NCBI RefSeq assembly: GCF_011742555.1
Contig: NZ_JAAQQR010000006.1
Span: 124,001-188,000, forward strand
Origin: Luteibacter jiangsuensis
GTDB lineage: Bacteria > Pseudomonadota > Gammaproteobacteria > Xanthomonadales > Rhodanobacteraceae
DNA: 64,000 bases
Direction of reading: 5' to 3'
This document shows, in pieces, positions 35,354-48,868 of the stretch. The position numbers were made by a program, and so were the translations under genes. The notes below the pieces were generated by a model, which was given only the letters and a program-made list of their open reading frames with translations, was not told the DNA's origin and made no database searches. Position 1 is the stretch's first letter, and each line of letters opens with the position of its first letter.

Positions 35354-37627
35354 ATGTCCTTCGCAAGCCCGCGCCGCACGCCGCGACGTCTCGTCATTGC
35401 CTTGTCCATCGCCTCCGCGCTCGCCGCGGGTACGGCTGTCGCCCAGGACGCCTCCCAGCAGGAAACGCAGCCTTCCGATGCGCCTGCCCGCACCGCCACG
35501 CTGCAGACCATCAACGTGACCGCCGAAAAGCGCACGGAAGACCTGCAGAAGGTGCCCATCTCGATGACCGTGGTGACGGCCGAGAAGCTCGAGGCCTTCG
35601 GCCAGGCCGGCGACGGCGTGCTGCAGCTTGCGTCGCGCGCCCCCAGCGTCTATGCCGAGACGTCGTACGGCCGCGAATTTCCGCGCTTCTACATCCGTGG
35701 CCTCGGCAACAGCGACTTCGACCTCAACGCGTCGCAGCCGGTGTCGATGGTTTACGACGACATCGTCCAGGAGAACCCGATCCTCAAGGGCTTCCCGCTC
35801 TTCGACCTGGAACAGGTTGAAGTACTGCGCGGCCCGCAGGGCACCTTGTTCGGCCGCAATTCCCCGGCCGGCGTGATCAAGTTCGAATCGCGCAAGCCCA
35901 CGCAGGAAACCGAGGGTTATGCCCGCGTGTCCTACGGTTCGTACGGCACCGCCAACGCCGAGGCCGCCATCGGCGGCAAGCTCAGCTCGAGCTGGTCGGG
36001 TCGCGTCTCCGCCCTCGCCCAGCACCGCGACGGCTGGATCGACAACGACTACACCGGCAAGAAGGACGATCTGGGCGGCTACAACGACCGCGCCGTGCGC
36101 CTTCAGGCGCTGTACAAGGCGTCGGACGACTTCGATGCCCTGATCAACGTGCACGGCCGCTGGCTCGACGGCAGCGCCATGGTGAACCGCGCGAATGCCA
36201 TCACCCTCGGCGGCGACCAGTTCGTGCCGGGCTTCGATCGCGACTCGGTGTCACAGGACGGCCGCAACAAGCAGCACCTGTTCACCTGGGGCAGCAACCT
36301 GCACCTGAACTGGCACTTCGGCGACCTCAACTTCGCCTCCATCACGGGTCTCGAGCGCGCCACTACGTACAGCCTCGGCGACGTCGACGGCGGCTACGAC
36401 GCCTCCGGCACGCCGGCGAAGCCGAGCTCCACCAATCGCATCACCCCGTTCTACTCCGAGACCGCGGATGCACTGCCGAAGGATCGTCAGATCACCCAGG
36501 AATTCCGCCTGTCGAACGACAGCGCCGAACGCCTGAAGTGGCAGGTCGGCACGTACTACTTCGACGAAGACATCGCGATCACGAACTTCTCGTACGACAC
36601 GCTCAACAACCACGCCCTCAACGGCTGGGTGGATCAGAGCCAGCGCACGAAGGCCTGGGCGGTGTTCGGTTCGGCCGACTACAACTTCACCGACGACTTC
36701 GACGTGCGCGCCGGCGCGCGCTGGTCGCACGACAAGCGCGACTTCAAGGCCGAGCGCTTCCTCGGTTTCACCGGCCCCGTCGGCCCGCTCACCTCGCAGC
36801 CCACCGACGCACGCTGGAGCGGCGACCTGACCGGCACGTGGCAGCTGTCGAAGAACTCGAACGTGTATGCGCGCATCGCCAACGGCTTCCGCGCGCCCAG
36901 CGTGCAGGGCCGCATCAACTTCGCGAACAGCATCTCCACGGCGAAGCCGGAAACGATCACGTCCTACGAGATCGGCTACAAGTCCACGTCGGACGACAAC
37001 AAGCTCCGCTTCAACGCCGACGTGTACAAGTACAACATGCACAACCAGCAGCTCACGGCCGTGGGCGGTGCGACCAACGTCACCCAGCTGATCAACGCGA
37101 AGAAGACAGAAGGCTACGGCGCCGAGTTCGATCTCGAAGCCTATCTCACGCCGAACTTCTACATGACCGCCGGCGGCAGCTACAACCACACCGAGCTGAA
37201 GGACCGCAACCTGGCCGTCGCACCCTGCGGCGGCGGCTGCACGGTGATCGATCCGCTGAATGCGAGCGGCAACGCCCTCATCGACGGCAACGTGCTGCCG
37301 AACGCACCGAAGTGGATCGGTACCTGGACGGCCCGCTACGGCATCCCGTATGGCGAAAGCGGCGAGTTCTTCGTGTACACCGACTGGAACTACCGCAGCG
37401 AGGTCAACTTCTTCCTGTACGACTCGGAAGAGTTCCGCAGCAAGCCGTTCCTCGAAGGCGGCATTCGCATCGGTTACAACTGGGACTTCGGCAAGCGCGA
37501 AGTGGCCCTGTACGGCCGGAACATCACGAACAAGAAGGTCATCACGGGCGGCATCGACTTCAACAACCGCACCGCGTTCGTGAACGATCCGCGGATCATC
37601 GGCGTGGAGTTCCGCGCGGAACTGTAA
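35354..37627 (+). CDS. TonB-dependent outer-membrane receptor
   Basis: A 757-residue receptor. Residues 1-30 are a signal peptide. The plug domain follows, with INVTAEKRTEDLQKVPISMT and LEQVEVLRGPQGTLFGRNS, the latter the classical TBDR block. The remaining roughly 550 residues form the 22-strand barrel; the chain ends with IGVEFRAEL. The family takes up siderophores, B12, sugars or other large solutes with TonB energy. The sequence type (VPISMTVV plug, no carboxypeptidase-like N-terminal extension) resembles the sphingomonad/xanthomonad group with varied carbohydrate or aromatic ligands. ATG 35354 is fixed by the signal peptide. A strong terminator follows the stop. Confidence 0.92.
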   Translation: MSFASPRRTPRRLVIALSIASALAAGTAVAQDASQQETQPSDAPARTATLQTINVTAEKRTEDLQKVPISMTVVTAEKLEAFGQAGDGVLQLASRAPSVYAETSYGREFPRFYIRGLGNSDFDLNASQPVSMVYDDIVQENPILKGFPLFDLEQVEVLRGPQGTLFGRNSPAGVIKFESRKPTQETEGYARVSYGSYGTANAEAAIGGKLSSSWSGRVSALAQHRDGWIDNDYTGKKDDLGGYNDRAVRLQALYKASDDFDALINVHGRWLDGSAMVNRANAITLGGDQFVPGFDRDSVSQDGRNKQHLFTWGSNLHLNWHFGDLNFASITGLERATTYSLGDVDGGYDASGTPAKPSSTNRITPFYSETADALPKDRQITQEFRLSNDSAERLKWQVGTYYFDEDIAITNFSYDTLNNHALNGWVDQSQRTKAWAVFGSADYNFTDDFDVRAGARWSHDKRDFKAERFLGFTGPVGPLTSQPTDARWSGDLTGTWQLSKNSNVYARIANGFRAPSVQGRINFANSISTAKPETITSYEIGYKSTSDDNKLRFNADVYKYNMHNQQLTAVGGATNVTQLINAKKTEGYGAEFDLEAYLTPNFYMTAGGSYNHTELKDRNLAVAPCGGGCTVIDPLNASGNALIDGNVLPNAPKWIGTWTARYGIPYGESGEFFVYTDWNYRSEVNFFLYDSEEFRSKPFLEGGIRIGYNWDFGKREVALYGRNITNKKVITGGIDFNNRTAFVNDPRIIGVEFRAEL

Positions 37628-37654
37628 GCGTAACGACTATCGCGATCGACGAAA

Positions 37655-37682
37655 GGCCGGCCCCGAGGGGCCGGCCTTTTTT
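37655..37682 (+). terminator. rho-independent terminator of the TonB receptor gene
   Basis: The stem GGCCGGCCCC (37655-37664) pairs with GGGGCCGGCC (37667-37676) around a two-base loop, probably opening to four or more. Six T follow (37677-37682). It lies 27 bases after the receptor stop. Confidence 0.9.
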
Positions 37683-37741
37683 GTTCTCGGCGGAGGCTGG
37701 GAAAGTGCCGTGGCGTTTCGGTTTCTTTACTTGGGATTTGG

Positions 37742-37774
37742 CGGGTTCGCTTCGCAGGGTGGGCTCGCCCACCT
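37742..37774 (+). repeat. partial third copy of the long repeat flank
   Basis: GTTCGCTTCGCAGGGTGGGC with following CTCGCC matches the outer flank of long-repeat copies A and B (12010-12330, 12913-13232). The core with the 12-bp terminal repeats is absent here. Confidence 0.6.
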
Positions 37775-37865
37775 AAACCTTTACGGGCAATCCCGCATCA
37801 GAACGGGTGCCCCGCCGGCTCACAGCACCAGCACACCCCGGCGCGGCATAGGCCATAAGTCATAT

Positions 37866-37883
37866 GGAATTTCACGAAATTCC
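37866..37883 (+). promoter_or_regulatory. perfect palindrome upstream of the YtrA operon promoter
   Basis: GGAATTTC AC GAAATTCC forms 8-bp arms with a two-base centre, ending two bases before the -35 hexamer. The position suits an activator or a second repressor. I do not recognise the site. Confidence 0.55.
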
Positions 37884-37885
37884 GG

Positions 37886-37913
37886 TTGACGGCTAAAAAT
37901 CTGGTGTTATAGT
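37886..37913 (+). promoter_or_regulatory. sigma-70 promoter of the YtrA operon
   Basis: The -35 is TTGACG (37886-37891) and the -10 TATAGT (37908-37913), with a 16-base spacer. It lies 45 bases before the first ATG at 37958. The operator overlaps the -10. Confidence 0.7.
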
Positions 37914-37926
37914 TCACTACAACACC
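37903..37926 (+). promoter_or_regulatory. GGTG-N16-CACC operator for the YtrA-type regulator
   Basis: GGTG at 37903-37906 and CACC at 37923-37926 are separated by exactly 16 bases. The arms are more extended (GGTGTTATAGT against ACTACAACACC, one mismatch). As I recall, this spaced palindrome has been reported for YtrA-type regulators in Xanthomonas. It covers the -10 and start region, as expected for autorepression. Confidence 0.7.
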
Positions 37927-37957
37927 GGTCACCCACAGCACCACAGGAGCAGACACC

Positions 37958-38140
37958 ATGAAAAGCCCGAACTACATCGCCCTGGCCGCCTCCGTCGCCA
38001 TCGCCGCCTTCACGCTCGGCGTCTTCAGCAGCACGTCCACCACCGCTGCCCCGCTCACCGAGATCAACGGCACGAAGGTCACCGACCTGGCCCCCATCGT
38101 CGTCTACGCCGACACCGGCGCGAACGTCGCCTCCCTCTAA
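37958..38140 (+). CDS. small exported/membrane protein of the YtrA operon, 60 aa
   Basis: A 60-residue protein with an N-terminal hydrophobic segment (YIALAASVAIAAFTLGVF), read as a signal anchor or signal peptide. A short tail follows with INGTKVTDLAPIVVYAD. The tail matches that of the next gene (VNGTAVVDLPSLEVRP), so the two are paralogues. It is the first gene of the operon, 32 bases after the operator. The function is unknown; its place in a regulated ABC-transporter operon suggests an envelope-stress or accessory role. Confidence 0.75.
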   Translation: MKSPNYIALAASVAIAAFTLGVFSSTSTTAAPLTEINGTKVTDLAPIVVYADTGANVASL

Positions 38141-38175
38141 CCCGGCACCACGCAGCACGTCATCGGAGTCGTCCC

Positions 38176-38511
38176 ATGAAAGCGCCGAATCTGATCGCCC
38201 TGACCGCATCCGTCCTGATCGCCGGCACCGCCGTGTTCGCCCTGCGCTCCTTCGATGACCGCGCGGCGGCGATGCTCGCCGCTCCCCACTTCGTCAACGG
38301 CACTGCCGTCGTCGACCTGCCCTCGCTCGAAGTCCGACCCACCGCCGCCGACGTGCGCGAGGCGGCACTGCTGAGCGAGGCCACTTTCGATTCCGCCGCG
38401 GATGCGCTGAAGCGCAACGCGGAAGAACGGGCCGCCGCGCTGATCCGTGCGCAGCTGGCCATGCCCTACTATTCGTTCGGTAACGCACTGCGCCAGACGG
38501 CGAAGGAATGA
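38176..38511 (+). CDS. small exported/membrane protein of the YtrA operon, 111 aa
   Basis: A 111-residue protein. It has the same start as the preceding gene (MKAPNLIALTASVLIAGTAV against MKSPNYIALAASVAIA) and the same NGTxVxDLP tail motif, followed by a longer charged helix (AALLSEATFDSAADALKRNA). It looks like a duplicated copy with an added helix, probably exported or periplasmic and membrane-bound. No catalytic motif is seen. The stop (TGA 38509-38511) overlaps the earliest possible ATG of the regulator, which suggests coupled translation. Function unknown. Confidence 0.75.
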   Translation: MKAPNLIALTASVLIAGTAVFALRSFDDRAAAMLAAPHFVNGTAVVDLPSLEVRPTAADVREAALLSEATFDSAADALKRNAEERAAALIRAQLAMPYYSFGNALRQTAKE

Positions 38512-38516
38512 CATAC

Positions 38517-38887
38517 ATGTCCATCACCTGGAACGACAGCGTCCCGATTTATCGCCAGCTCCGCGAACGCGTGGTGGCCATGATCCTGGACGGCGCCTTG
38601 AACGAAGGCGACCCGCTGCCGTCGGTACGCCAGGTCGCGGGGGATTTCCAGATCAACCCGCTGACCGTCTCGAAGGCGTACCAGGAGCTGGTCGACGAAC
38701 AACTGGTTGAGAAACGGAGGGGTCTTGGCATGTTCGTAATCGATGGGGCGCGCGAAGCGCTGCTGAAGAGTGAAAGGGAGCGCTTCCTGCGCGAGGAATG
38801 GCCGGCCCTGTATGCCCGCCTGCAGCGCATGGGCCTCGATCTCAAAACCCTGATGCGTGAAGCCAGCGGCTCCACGGAGGACCCGTC

Positions 38888-38891
<4 letters not shown>
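38517..38891 (+). CDS. GntR family regulator, YtrA subfamily
   Basis: A 124-residue regulator. The GntR winged helix fills residues 10-75: PIYRQLRERVVAMILDGAL, GDPLPSVRQVAGDFQINPLT and VSKAYQELVDEQLVEKRRG. The C-terminal effector part is only about 45 residues, with two helices, as in the YtrA subfamily, which lacks a large ligand domain. It probably represses the operon through the GGTG-N16-CACC site upstream. Two ATGs are possible: 38508 overlaps the preceding stop, but AAGGA sits directly against it. ATG 38517 has the right spacing, so I chose it. The 3' end overlaps the ATPase gene (ATGA). Confidence 0.9.
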
Positions 38892-39741
<850 letters not shown>

Positions 39742-39745
<4 letters not shown>

Positions 39746-40692
39746 AAACCTTCTACTGGCTGGTCAAGCGCGAATTCTGGGAACACAAGGGCGGCTTCTT
39801 CTGGGCACCCGTGGTCACCGGCATCGTTTTCCTCGCGCTGAACTTCATGGGCATCGTCCTCGGCGAGGTCTTCGGGCGACGCAACAACTGGGGCGTCTTC
39901 AAGTATGGGGAAATGAGTTTCCGCCCCGAGGATATGAACAACGTCGGCGCGATGGTGGACATCTCGCTCTACGCCATCGCCGGCGTCGTGTTGTGCGTCA
40001 CGGCCATCGTGGTGTTTTTCTACTGCCTCGGTGCGCTCTACGACGATCGCCGCGACCGCAGCGTGCTCTTCTGGAAATCGCTGCCGCTGTCGGATACCTC
40101 GACGGTGCTCTCGAAGGTTGCCAGCGCCGCCTTGCTTGCTCCGGCGATCGCGGTGGTCATCGGTGTGATCGTGGGACTGGCAATGAGCTTCCTGTTCACC
40201 GTGGTCGCCTCCATGCACGGTGTCGGCTTGTGGAGCCTGCTGATCGCTGCCCACCCGATCCGCGTCGTGCTGACCATGATCCTGCTGATCCCGCTGTATG
40301 CGATCTGGGCACTGCCGACCATCGGCTGGCTGCTGCTCTGCTCGTCCTGGGCCCGCAGCAAGCCGTTCCTCTGGGCCATCGCCCTACCCGTCGGCGCCGG
40401 CGTGATCGTGTCCTGGTTCGGCCTGATGGGCTTCGCCGGTCTGTCGAGCGAGTGGTTCTGGAAGAACGTGGTGGGTCGCCTGCTGGGCAGCCTGGCGCCG
40501 GGCGGTTGGGTTGGCAACGCCTCCCCGCTGAGCGGCGTGGGTCATGACGACCCTGCCTCGCTGATGAACAGCATGGACCTGGCCTACCACTACAGCGCCC
40601 TGGCCAGCCCCTCGCTCTGGATTGGCGCGGCAGCCGGTGCCGCCATGATCGCCGGCGCCATCTGGTTCCGCCGCTGGCGCGACGACAGCTGA
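39742..40692 (+). CDS. ABC transporter permease of the YtrA operon
   Basis: A 316-residue permease with about six hydrophobic segments: GFFWAPVVTGIVFLALNFMG, a pair around residues 75-95, AAVVIGVIVGLAMSFLF-like helices near 140, TMILLIPLYAIWALP near 180, GWLLLC, and the last near 300. A cytoplasmic stretch before the third helix has DDRRDRSVLFWKSLPLSDTS, a pattern seen in efflux-type ABC permeases. It should form the membrane part of the transporter with the preceding ATPase. The last gene of the operon; a hairpin terminator follows 14 bases after the stop. Confidence 0.85.
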
Positions 40693-40706
40693 CCTTCGAC
40701 GACAAC

Positions 40707-40735
40707 GGACGGCTCCTTCGGGAGCCGTCCTCTTT
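40707..40735 (+). terminator. rho-independent terminator of the YtrA operon
   Basis: GGACGGCTCC (40707-40716), the stable loop TTCG, and GGAGCCGTCC (40721-40730) are followed by TCTTTT. The next gene starts at 40750, so its promoter must lie within or before the hairpin, or it relies on read-through. Confidence 0.9.
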
Positions 40736-40749
40736 TGGGAGGACGCACG

Positions 40750-41970
40750 ATGCTACGTTCCCTGCTGTTCGGTTCGCTCCTGGCTATTTCCGCTCCCGCC
40801 GTACCTGCACTGGCTGCTGAATCGGCCCCGCTCCGTGGCGAAGCATTGGACGCACGCATCGCCTTCCTCATGAAGGAAGCGAAGGTGCCGGGATTCGCGG
40901 TCGCCATCGTCGAGAACGGCAAGGTCGTGTCCGTGAAGGCCTACGGACAGCGCGACGTGGAAAAAGGCTTGCCGCTCACCACCGATACGGTGATGTATGC
41001 GGCGTCGCTCACCAAGGCCGCGTTCGCCTACGCCACGATGTCGCTGGTCGAGGAGGGGAAGCTGGATCTGGACGCGAGCATCGCGAAGGATCTGCCGAAG
41101 CCGCTTCCCGACTATCCGAAGTACGCCGATCTCGCGGGCGACGAACGATGGCGGAAGCTCACGCCATCAATCCTGCTCAGCCATCGCACCGGGTTTCCGA
41201 ACTTCCGCTTCTGGCACCCTGGGAAGGACTTCGATCCGAACGGCAAGCTCATGTTCTACTTCGATCCCGGCACGCGCTACGGCTACTCCGGCGAAGGTAT
41301 CAACCTGCTGCAGTTCGTGCTCGAGAACGGCAAAGGCATCGATGTGGGCCGGCTGATGCAGGCACGCCTGTTCGAGCGCTACGGCATGAAGCGCAGCGGC
41401 ATGGTCTGGCGCGACGACTTCGCGGACAACGTGGCCATCGGCTATGACGAGGCAGGCAAGCCGCTGGGCCACAAGCGGCGCGAATCGGTGCGTGCGGCCG
41501 GCTCGATGGATACCACCATCGCCGACTACGCCAACCTGCTCGCTGCGATGTCGCGCGGTGACGGATTGAAGCCTGCCACGTATCGCACCTGGCTTAAGCC
41601 GGTGGTGAAGATCCATTCGGTACGTCAGTTCCCTACCATCGGGCTCGCCGACTCCAGGGACAACGACGCGATTTCGCTCGGTTACGCCATGGGCGTGGGA
41701 ACGTTCGAATCGCCGCACGGCCCGGCGTTCTTCAAGGAAGGACACGACGACGGCACCAATAATCTCTTCGTATGCCTGGAACGCTCGAAGACCTGCGTGC
41801 TGATGATGAGCAACAGCTCGAACGGGGAGTCGATCTTCGCGTACCTGCTCGACGATGTGCTGGGGAAAACCTGCTTCCCCTGGTACTGGAGCAGCTACGT
41901 TCCTTACGACCGGCCGGCTGTGCGGTCGGCGCCGGTGCTGCCGGATCGACATCCGGCCTGCGTGTTGTGA
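40750..41970 (+). CDS. secreted serine hydrolase, beta-lactamase/class C-like
   Basis: A 406-residue exported protein with a signal peptide ending PALAAES. The SxxK motif is SLTK at S86-K89 (YAASLTKAAFA). A YGYSGEG block stands in the YxN position. Late elements include GSMDTTIADYANLLAAM and FFKEGHDDGTNN, the latter a likely replacement for the KTG motif. The family includes esterases, D-aminopeptidases and beta-lactamase-like enzymes. An excellent ribosome binding site (GGGAGG) precedes ATG 40750. It follows the YtrA-operon terminator directly and may be expressed independently. Confidence 0.85.
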   Translation: MLRSLLFGSLLAISAPAVPALAAESAPLRGEALDARIAFLMKEAKVPGFAVAIVENGKVVSVKAYGQRDVEKGLPLTTDTVMYAASLTKAAFAYATMSLVEEGKLDLDASIAKDLPKPLPDYPKYADLAGDERWRKLTPSILLSHRTGFPNFRFWHPGKDFDPNGKLMFYFDPGTRYGYSGEGINLLQFVLENGKGIDVGRLMQARLFERYGMKRSGMVWRDDFADNVAIGYDEAGKPLGHKRRESVRAAGSMDTTIADYANLLAAMSRGDGLKPATYRTWLKPVVKIHSVRQFPTIGLADSRDNDAISLGYAMGVGTFESPHGPAFFKEGHDDGTNNLFVCLERSKTCVLMMSNSSNGESIFAYLLDDVLGKTCFPWYWSSYVPYDRPAVRSAPVLPDRHPACVL

Positions 41971-42041
41971 TGGGAGGAGTCACTGGTTTCCCCGCTTTCG
42001 CGGGAACGACGAGATTGAAGGCTGACGACGATCCGACCTAC

Positions 42042-42127
42042 CCGTCACTCCTGCGAACGCAGGAATCCAGAGCCTTACCGCCCGAATGCGCGCCAAGCCC
42101 TGGATCCCTGCTTGCGCAGGGATGACG
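42042..42127 (+). repeat. palindromic CTCCTGCGAACGCAGGA repeat pair
   Basis: TCACTCCTGCGAACGCAGGA at 42045 and the inverted partner GGATCCCTGCTTGCGCAGGG ending near 42122 form two hairpins facing each other around AATCCAG/CTGGAT. A related half, CCCCGCTTTCGCGGG, lies just upstream near 41990. The pair sits between the convergent serine-hydrolase and fumC genes and ends next to the fumC stop. Confidence 0.75.
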
Positions 42128-42128
42128 A

Positions 42129-43526
42129 TCAGCCACCGCCACCGCCACCGCCATGGATGCCGCCCTTGGTGAGCGCGGCGGGATCGAGCAGTTTCGCCAG
42201 TTCGGCTTTGGAAAGCCCCGTGGTTTCCAGCGCCACGTCCATGATCGGACGCTTTTCCTTGTAGGCCTGTTTCGCCGTCGCCGCGCCCTTCTCGTAGCCG
42301 ATGACGGGATTGAGCGCGGTGACCAGGATCGGATTCTTGTCCAGCGCCTCGCGGATGTGTTCCTCGTTCACCTTGAACCCTGCGATCGCCTTGTCGGCGA
42401 GCAGCGTGACGACGTTGGCGAGTATCTCGATGGACTGAAGCAGGTTGTATCCGATCACCGGCAGCATGACATTGAGCTGGAAGTTGCCAGACTGGCCTGC
42501 GATGGCGATCGTGGCGTCGTTGCCGATGACCTGCGCAGCCACCATCGCCGCCGCTTCCGGAATCACCGGGTTGACCTTCCCCGGCATGATCGACGAACCC
42601 GGTTGCAGGGCGGGCAGTTCGATCTCGCCCAGGCCCGCCAGCGGCCCGGAGTTCATCCAGCGAAGGTCGTTCGCGATCTTCATGACCGCCACGGCCAGCG
42701 TGCGAAGCTGGCCCGAAAGCTCCACCGGAGCATCCTGCGCGGCCATCCCGGCGAAGTAGTTCTCCGCCGATTCGAATTTCACGCCCGTCAGCTTCGTCAG
42801 TTCGGCGGCCACGGCCGGCCCGAAGTTCGGGTCGGCGTTGATCCCGGTGCCCACGGCGCTGCCGCCCTGGGGCAGACGACGGGTGCGCTTCAGGGTGTCG
42901 CCGATGCGCTCGGCGGCATCGGCGATCTGCGCCGACCAGCCCGACAACTCCTGGCCGAACGTGATCGGCATCGCGTCCATCAGGTGCGTGCGCCCCGTCT
43001 TCACCACCTTTTTCAGTTCCTTCCCGCGCCCGTCTATCGTCTTGCGCAGGTGCTTCAACGCCGGGAGCAGCTTCTCGCTCGTCGCCAGCGTGGCGCTCAC
43101 GAGGATCGCGGTCGGGATCACGTCATTGGAGCTCTGGCCCGCGTTCACGTGATCGTTGGGATGCACCTGGCGGCCGCTTGCCGCAGCGAGGTGAGCGATC
43201 ACCTCGTTCGCATTCATGTTGGAACTGGTGCCCGACCCAGTCTGGAAGACGTCGATGGGAAAGTGCTCGTCGACCTCGCCGGCCGCGACCCGGCCGGCGG
43301 CATCGCGGATCGCCTTGGCGGAGGCCTTGTCGAGGTGCCCCAGCGTCACGTTGGCCTGCGCCGCGGCCGACTTGATCAGACCCAGTGCCCGGATGAATTC
43401 CCGCGGCATCGTGAGTCCCGACACGGGGAAGTTCTCCACGGCACGCTGCGTCTGGGCTCCGTAGAGTGCTTTGGCAGGCACTTTCAACTCGCCCATGCTG
43501 TCGCGTTCGGTACGGAACTTGCTCAT
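42129..43526 (-). CDS. fumC: class II fumarate hydratase FumC
   Basis: A 465-residue fumarase. The substrate-binding blocks are TGSGTSSNMNANEV, GRTHLMDAMPI and the signature GSSIMPGKVNPVIPE. It interconverts fumarate and malate in the TCA cycle and needs no iron-sulfur cluster, unlike FumA. It is usually about 460 residues, so the length fits. The C-terminus ends in a run of seven glycines encoded by a CCACCGCCACC-type repeat, unusual for the family and probably prone to slippage. The ATG at 43526 starts MSKFRTERDSMGELKVP. Confidence 0.92.
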   Translation of the reverse strand: MSKFRTERDSMGELKVPAKALYGAQTQRAVENFPVSGLTMPREFIRALGLIKSAAAQANVTLGHLDKASAKAIRDAAGRVAAGEVDEHFPIDVFQTGSGTSSNMNANEVIAHLAAASGRQVHPNDHVNAGQSSNDVIPTAILVSATLATSEKLLPALKHLRKTIDGRGKELKKVVKTGRTHLMDAMPITFGQELSGWSAQIADAAERIGDTLKRTRRLPQGGSAVGTGINADPNFGPAVAAELTKLTGVKFESAENYFAGMAAQDAPVELSGQLRTLAVAVMKIANDLRWMNSGPLAGLGEIELPALQPGSSIMPGKVNPVIPEAAAMVAAQVIGNDATIAIAGQSGNFQLNVMLPVIGYNLLQSIEILANVVTLLADKAIAGFKVNEEHIREALDKNPILVTALNPVIGYEKGAATAKQAYKEKRPIMDVALETTGLSKAELAKLLDPAALTKGGIHGGGGGGG

Positions 43527-43603
43527 GTGCGGACTCCGGATAAAGGCTGGTTGGTTGGCTTCCTAAGGTAAGGCCATGGCGCGCGCATTTACAGGTGCAC
43601 GCA

Positions 43604-47818
<4,215 letters not shown>

Positions 47819-47866
47819 CGTCATGGCGCGCCGTCATCGGCGCGCAACCATTACAGGGGATGGTTC

Positions 47867-48859
47867 ATGTTCGTTCGCTCGTGCGTATTCGGTTTGCTGC
47901 TTGTCCCGGCGCTGGCACAGGCCACCGCCATCCAGGATCTCGCCGGAAGGCAGATCGATCGGCTGAAGGCGGTGTGTACACGCGCCGACAACGTCCTCGA
48001 CCCACTCGCAGAGCTGAAAGCGCGGGAGAAGCCGGAAGACTGGCGTGCCTACCTGGCATTCGACCAACTCTCCTGGGCGGACCTCGCGCATGAGCCCGCA
48101 TGCAAGGCGGCCATGGTGGAGAACACCAGGGAAGGCATGGCCTTCGTGATTGCAAACGAAGATCCTTCGTCGAACTGGATAAATATGGCCCGGGGGCAGG
48201 AATCCCGCGCGCTGCTGCGCCAGGCGGTGTCGGGCCCCGCAGGCGAGCGGGACGCACGACTGGCCCAGGCCGAAGCCTTGATTGCCACCTACATCGCCGG
48301 CGAAGCGCACGCGAAGGACCCGAAGGATGTGGCCCGCGGCATGGCCTACTACTTCGTGGCGCATGGCTACCTCGACGCCGCCAAGGTGGCCGAGCGGCCA
48401 GAGGACGTCGACGCCATGCTCGCAAAGGCGCTCCAGACGGCCAGGGACGGCATGGCCCATGCCACCGATAAGTCCGAGCTGGTGGAGCCTTACGGCATCG
48501 CGCTCGGGGAAATGGCGAAACGAGCTACCAAGGGCAGCCCGGAGTGGCGCAAGGCTATCGAGGAAAGCATCGCGGCGTTCTCCACGGTCAGCGCCACCGA
48601 CCCGCTCGCCGCGTACAACATCGCCGTCGATCATGTCCTGCTCGACGACATGCCCGCCGCGAAGAACGATCTGCAGGCGCTGGCCGATGCACACCGCATT
48701 GACGACCAGATCTGCGTCGGGTTCCTGAGCGACAAGGATCTCGAGCCGCTGCGTACCTCGGACACACCCTGGTTCGTCGGCTTCGTGAAAGCTCAATGCC
48801 AGCCCACGCTCGAGCGTGTCCGGCGTCAGCTCGCCACCATGCGGCCCCAGCGCGATTAG
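47867..48859 (+). CDS. secreted protein, unknown function, alpha-helical
   Basis: A 330-residue protein with a signal peptide (MFVRSCVFGLLLVPALAQAT). The mature part is alanine-rich and helical, with repeat-like spacing (WADLAHEPACKAAMVENTRE, AEALIATYIAGEAHAKDPKD, MLAKALQTARDGMAHATDKS), so a TPR-like fold is possible. Four cysteines occur. No catalytic motif is visible. ATG 47867 follows AGGGGA, 49 bases after purB, and the next gene begins 10 bases after the stop, so it may be part of a purB-roxA operon. The secretion signal contrasts with its cytoplasmic neighbours. Confidence 0.7.
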   Translation: MFVRSCVFGLLLVPALAQATAIQDLAGRQIDRLKAVCTRADNVLDPLAELKAREKPEDWRAYLAFDQLSWADLAHEPACKAAMVENTREGMAFVIANEDPSSNWINMARGQESRALLRQAVSGPAGERDARLAQAEALIATYIAGEAHAKDPKDVARGMAYYFVAHGYLDAAKVAERPEDVDAMLAKALQTARDGMAHATDKSELVEPYGIALGEMAKRATKGSPEWRKAIEESIAAFSTVSATDPLAAYNIAVDHVLLDDMPAAKNDLQALADAHRIDDQICVGFLSDKDLEPLRTSDTPWFVGFVKAQCQPTLERVRRQLATMRPQRD

Positions 48860-48868
48860 AATTCAGGC

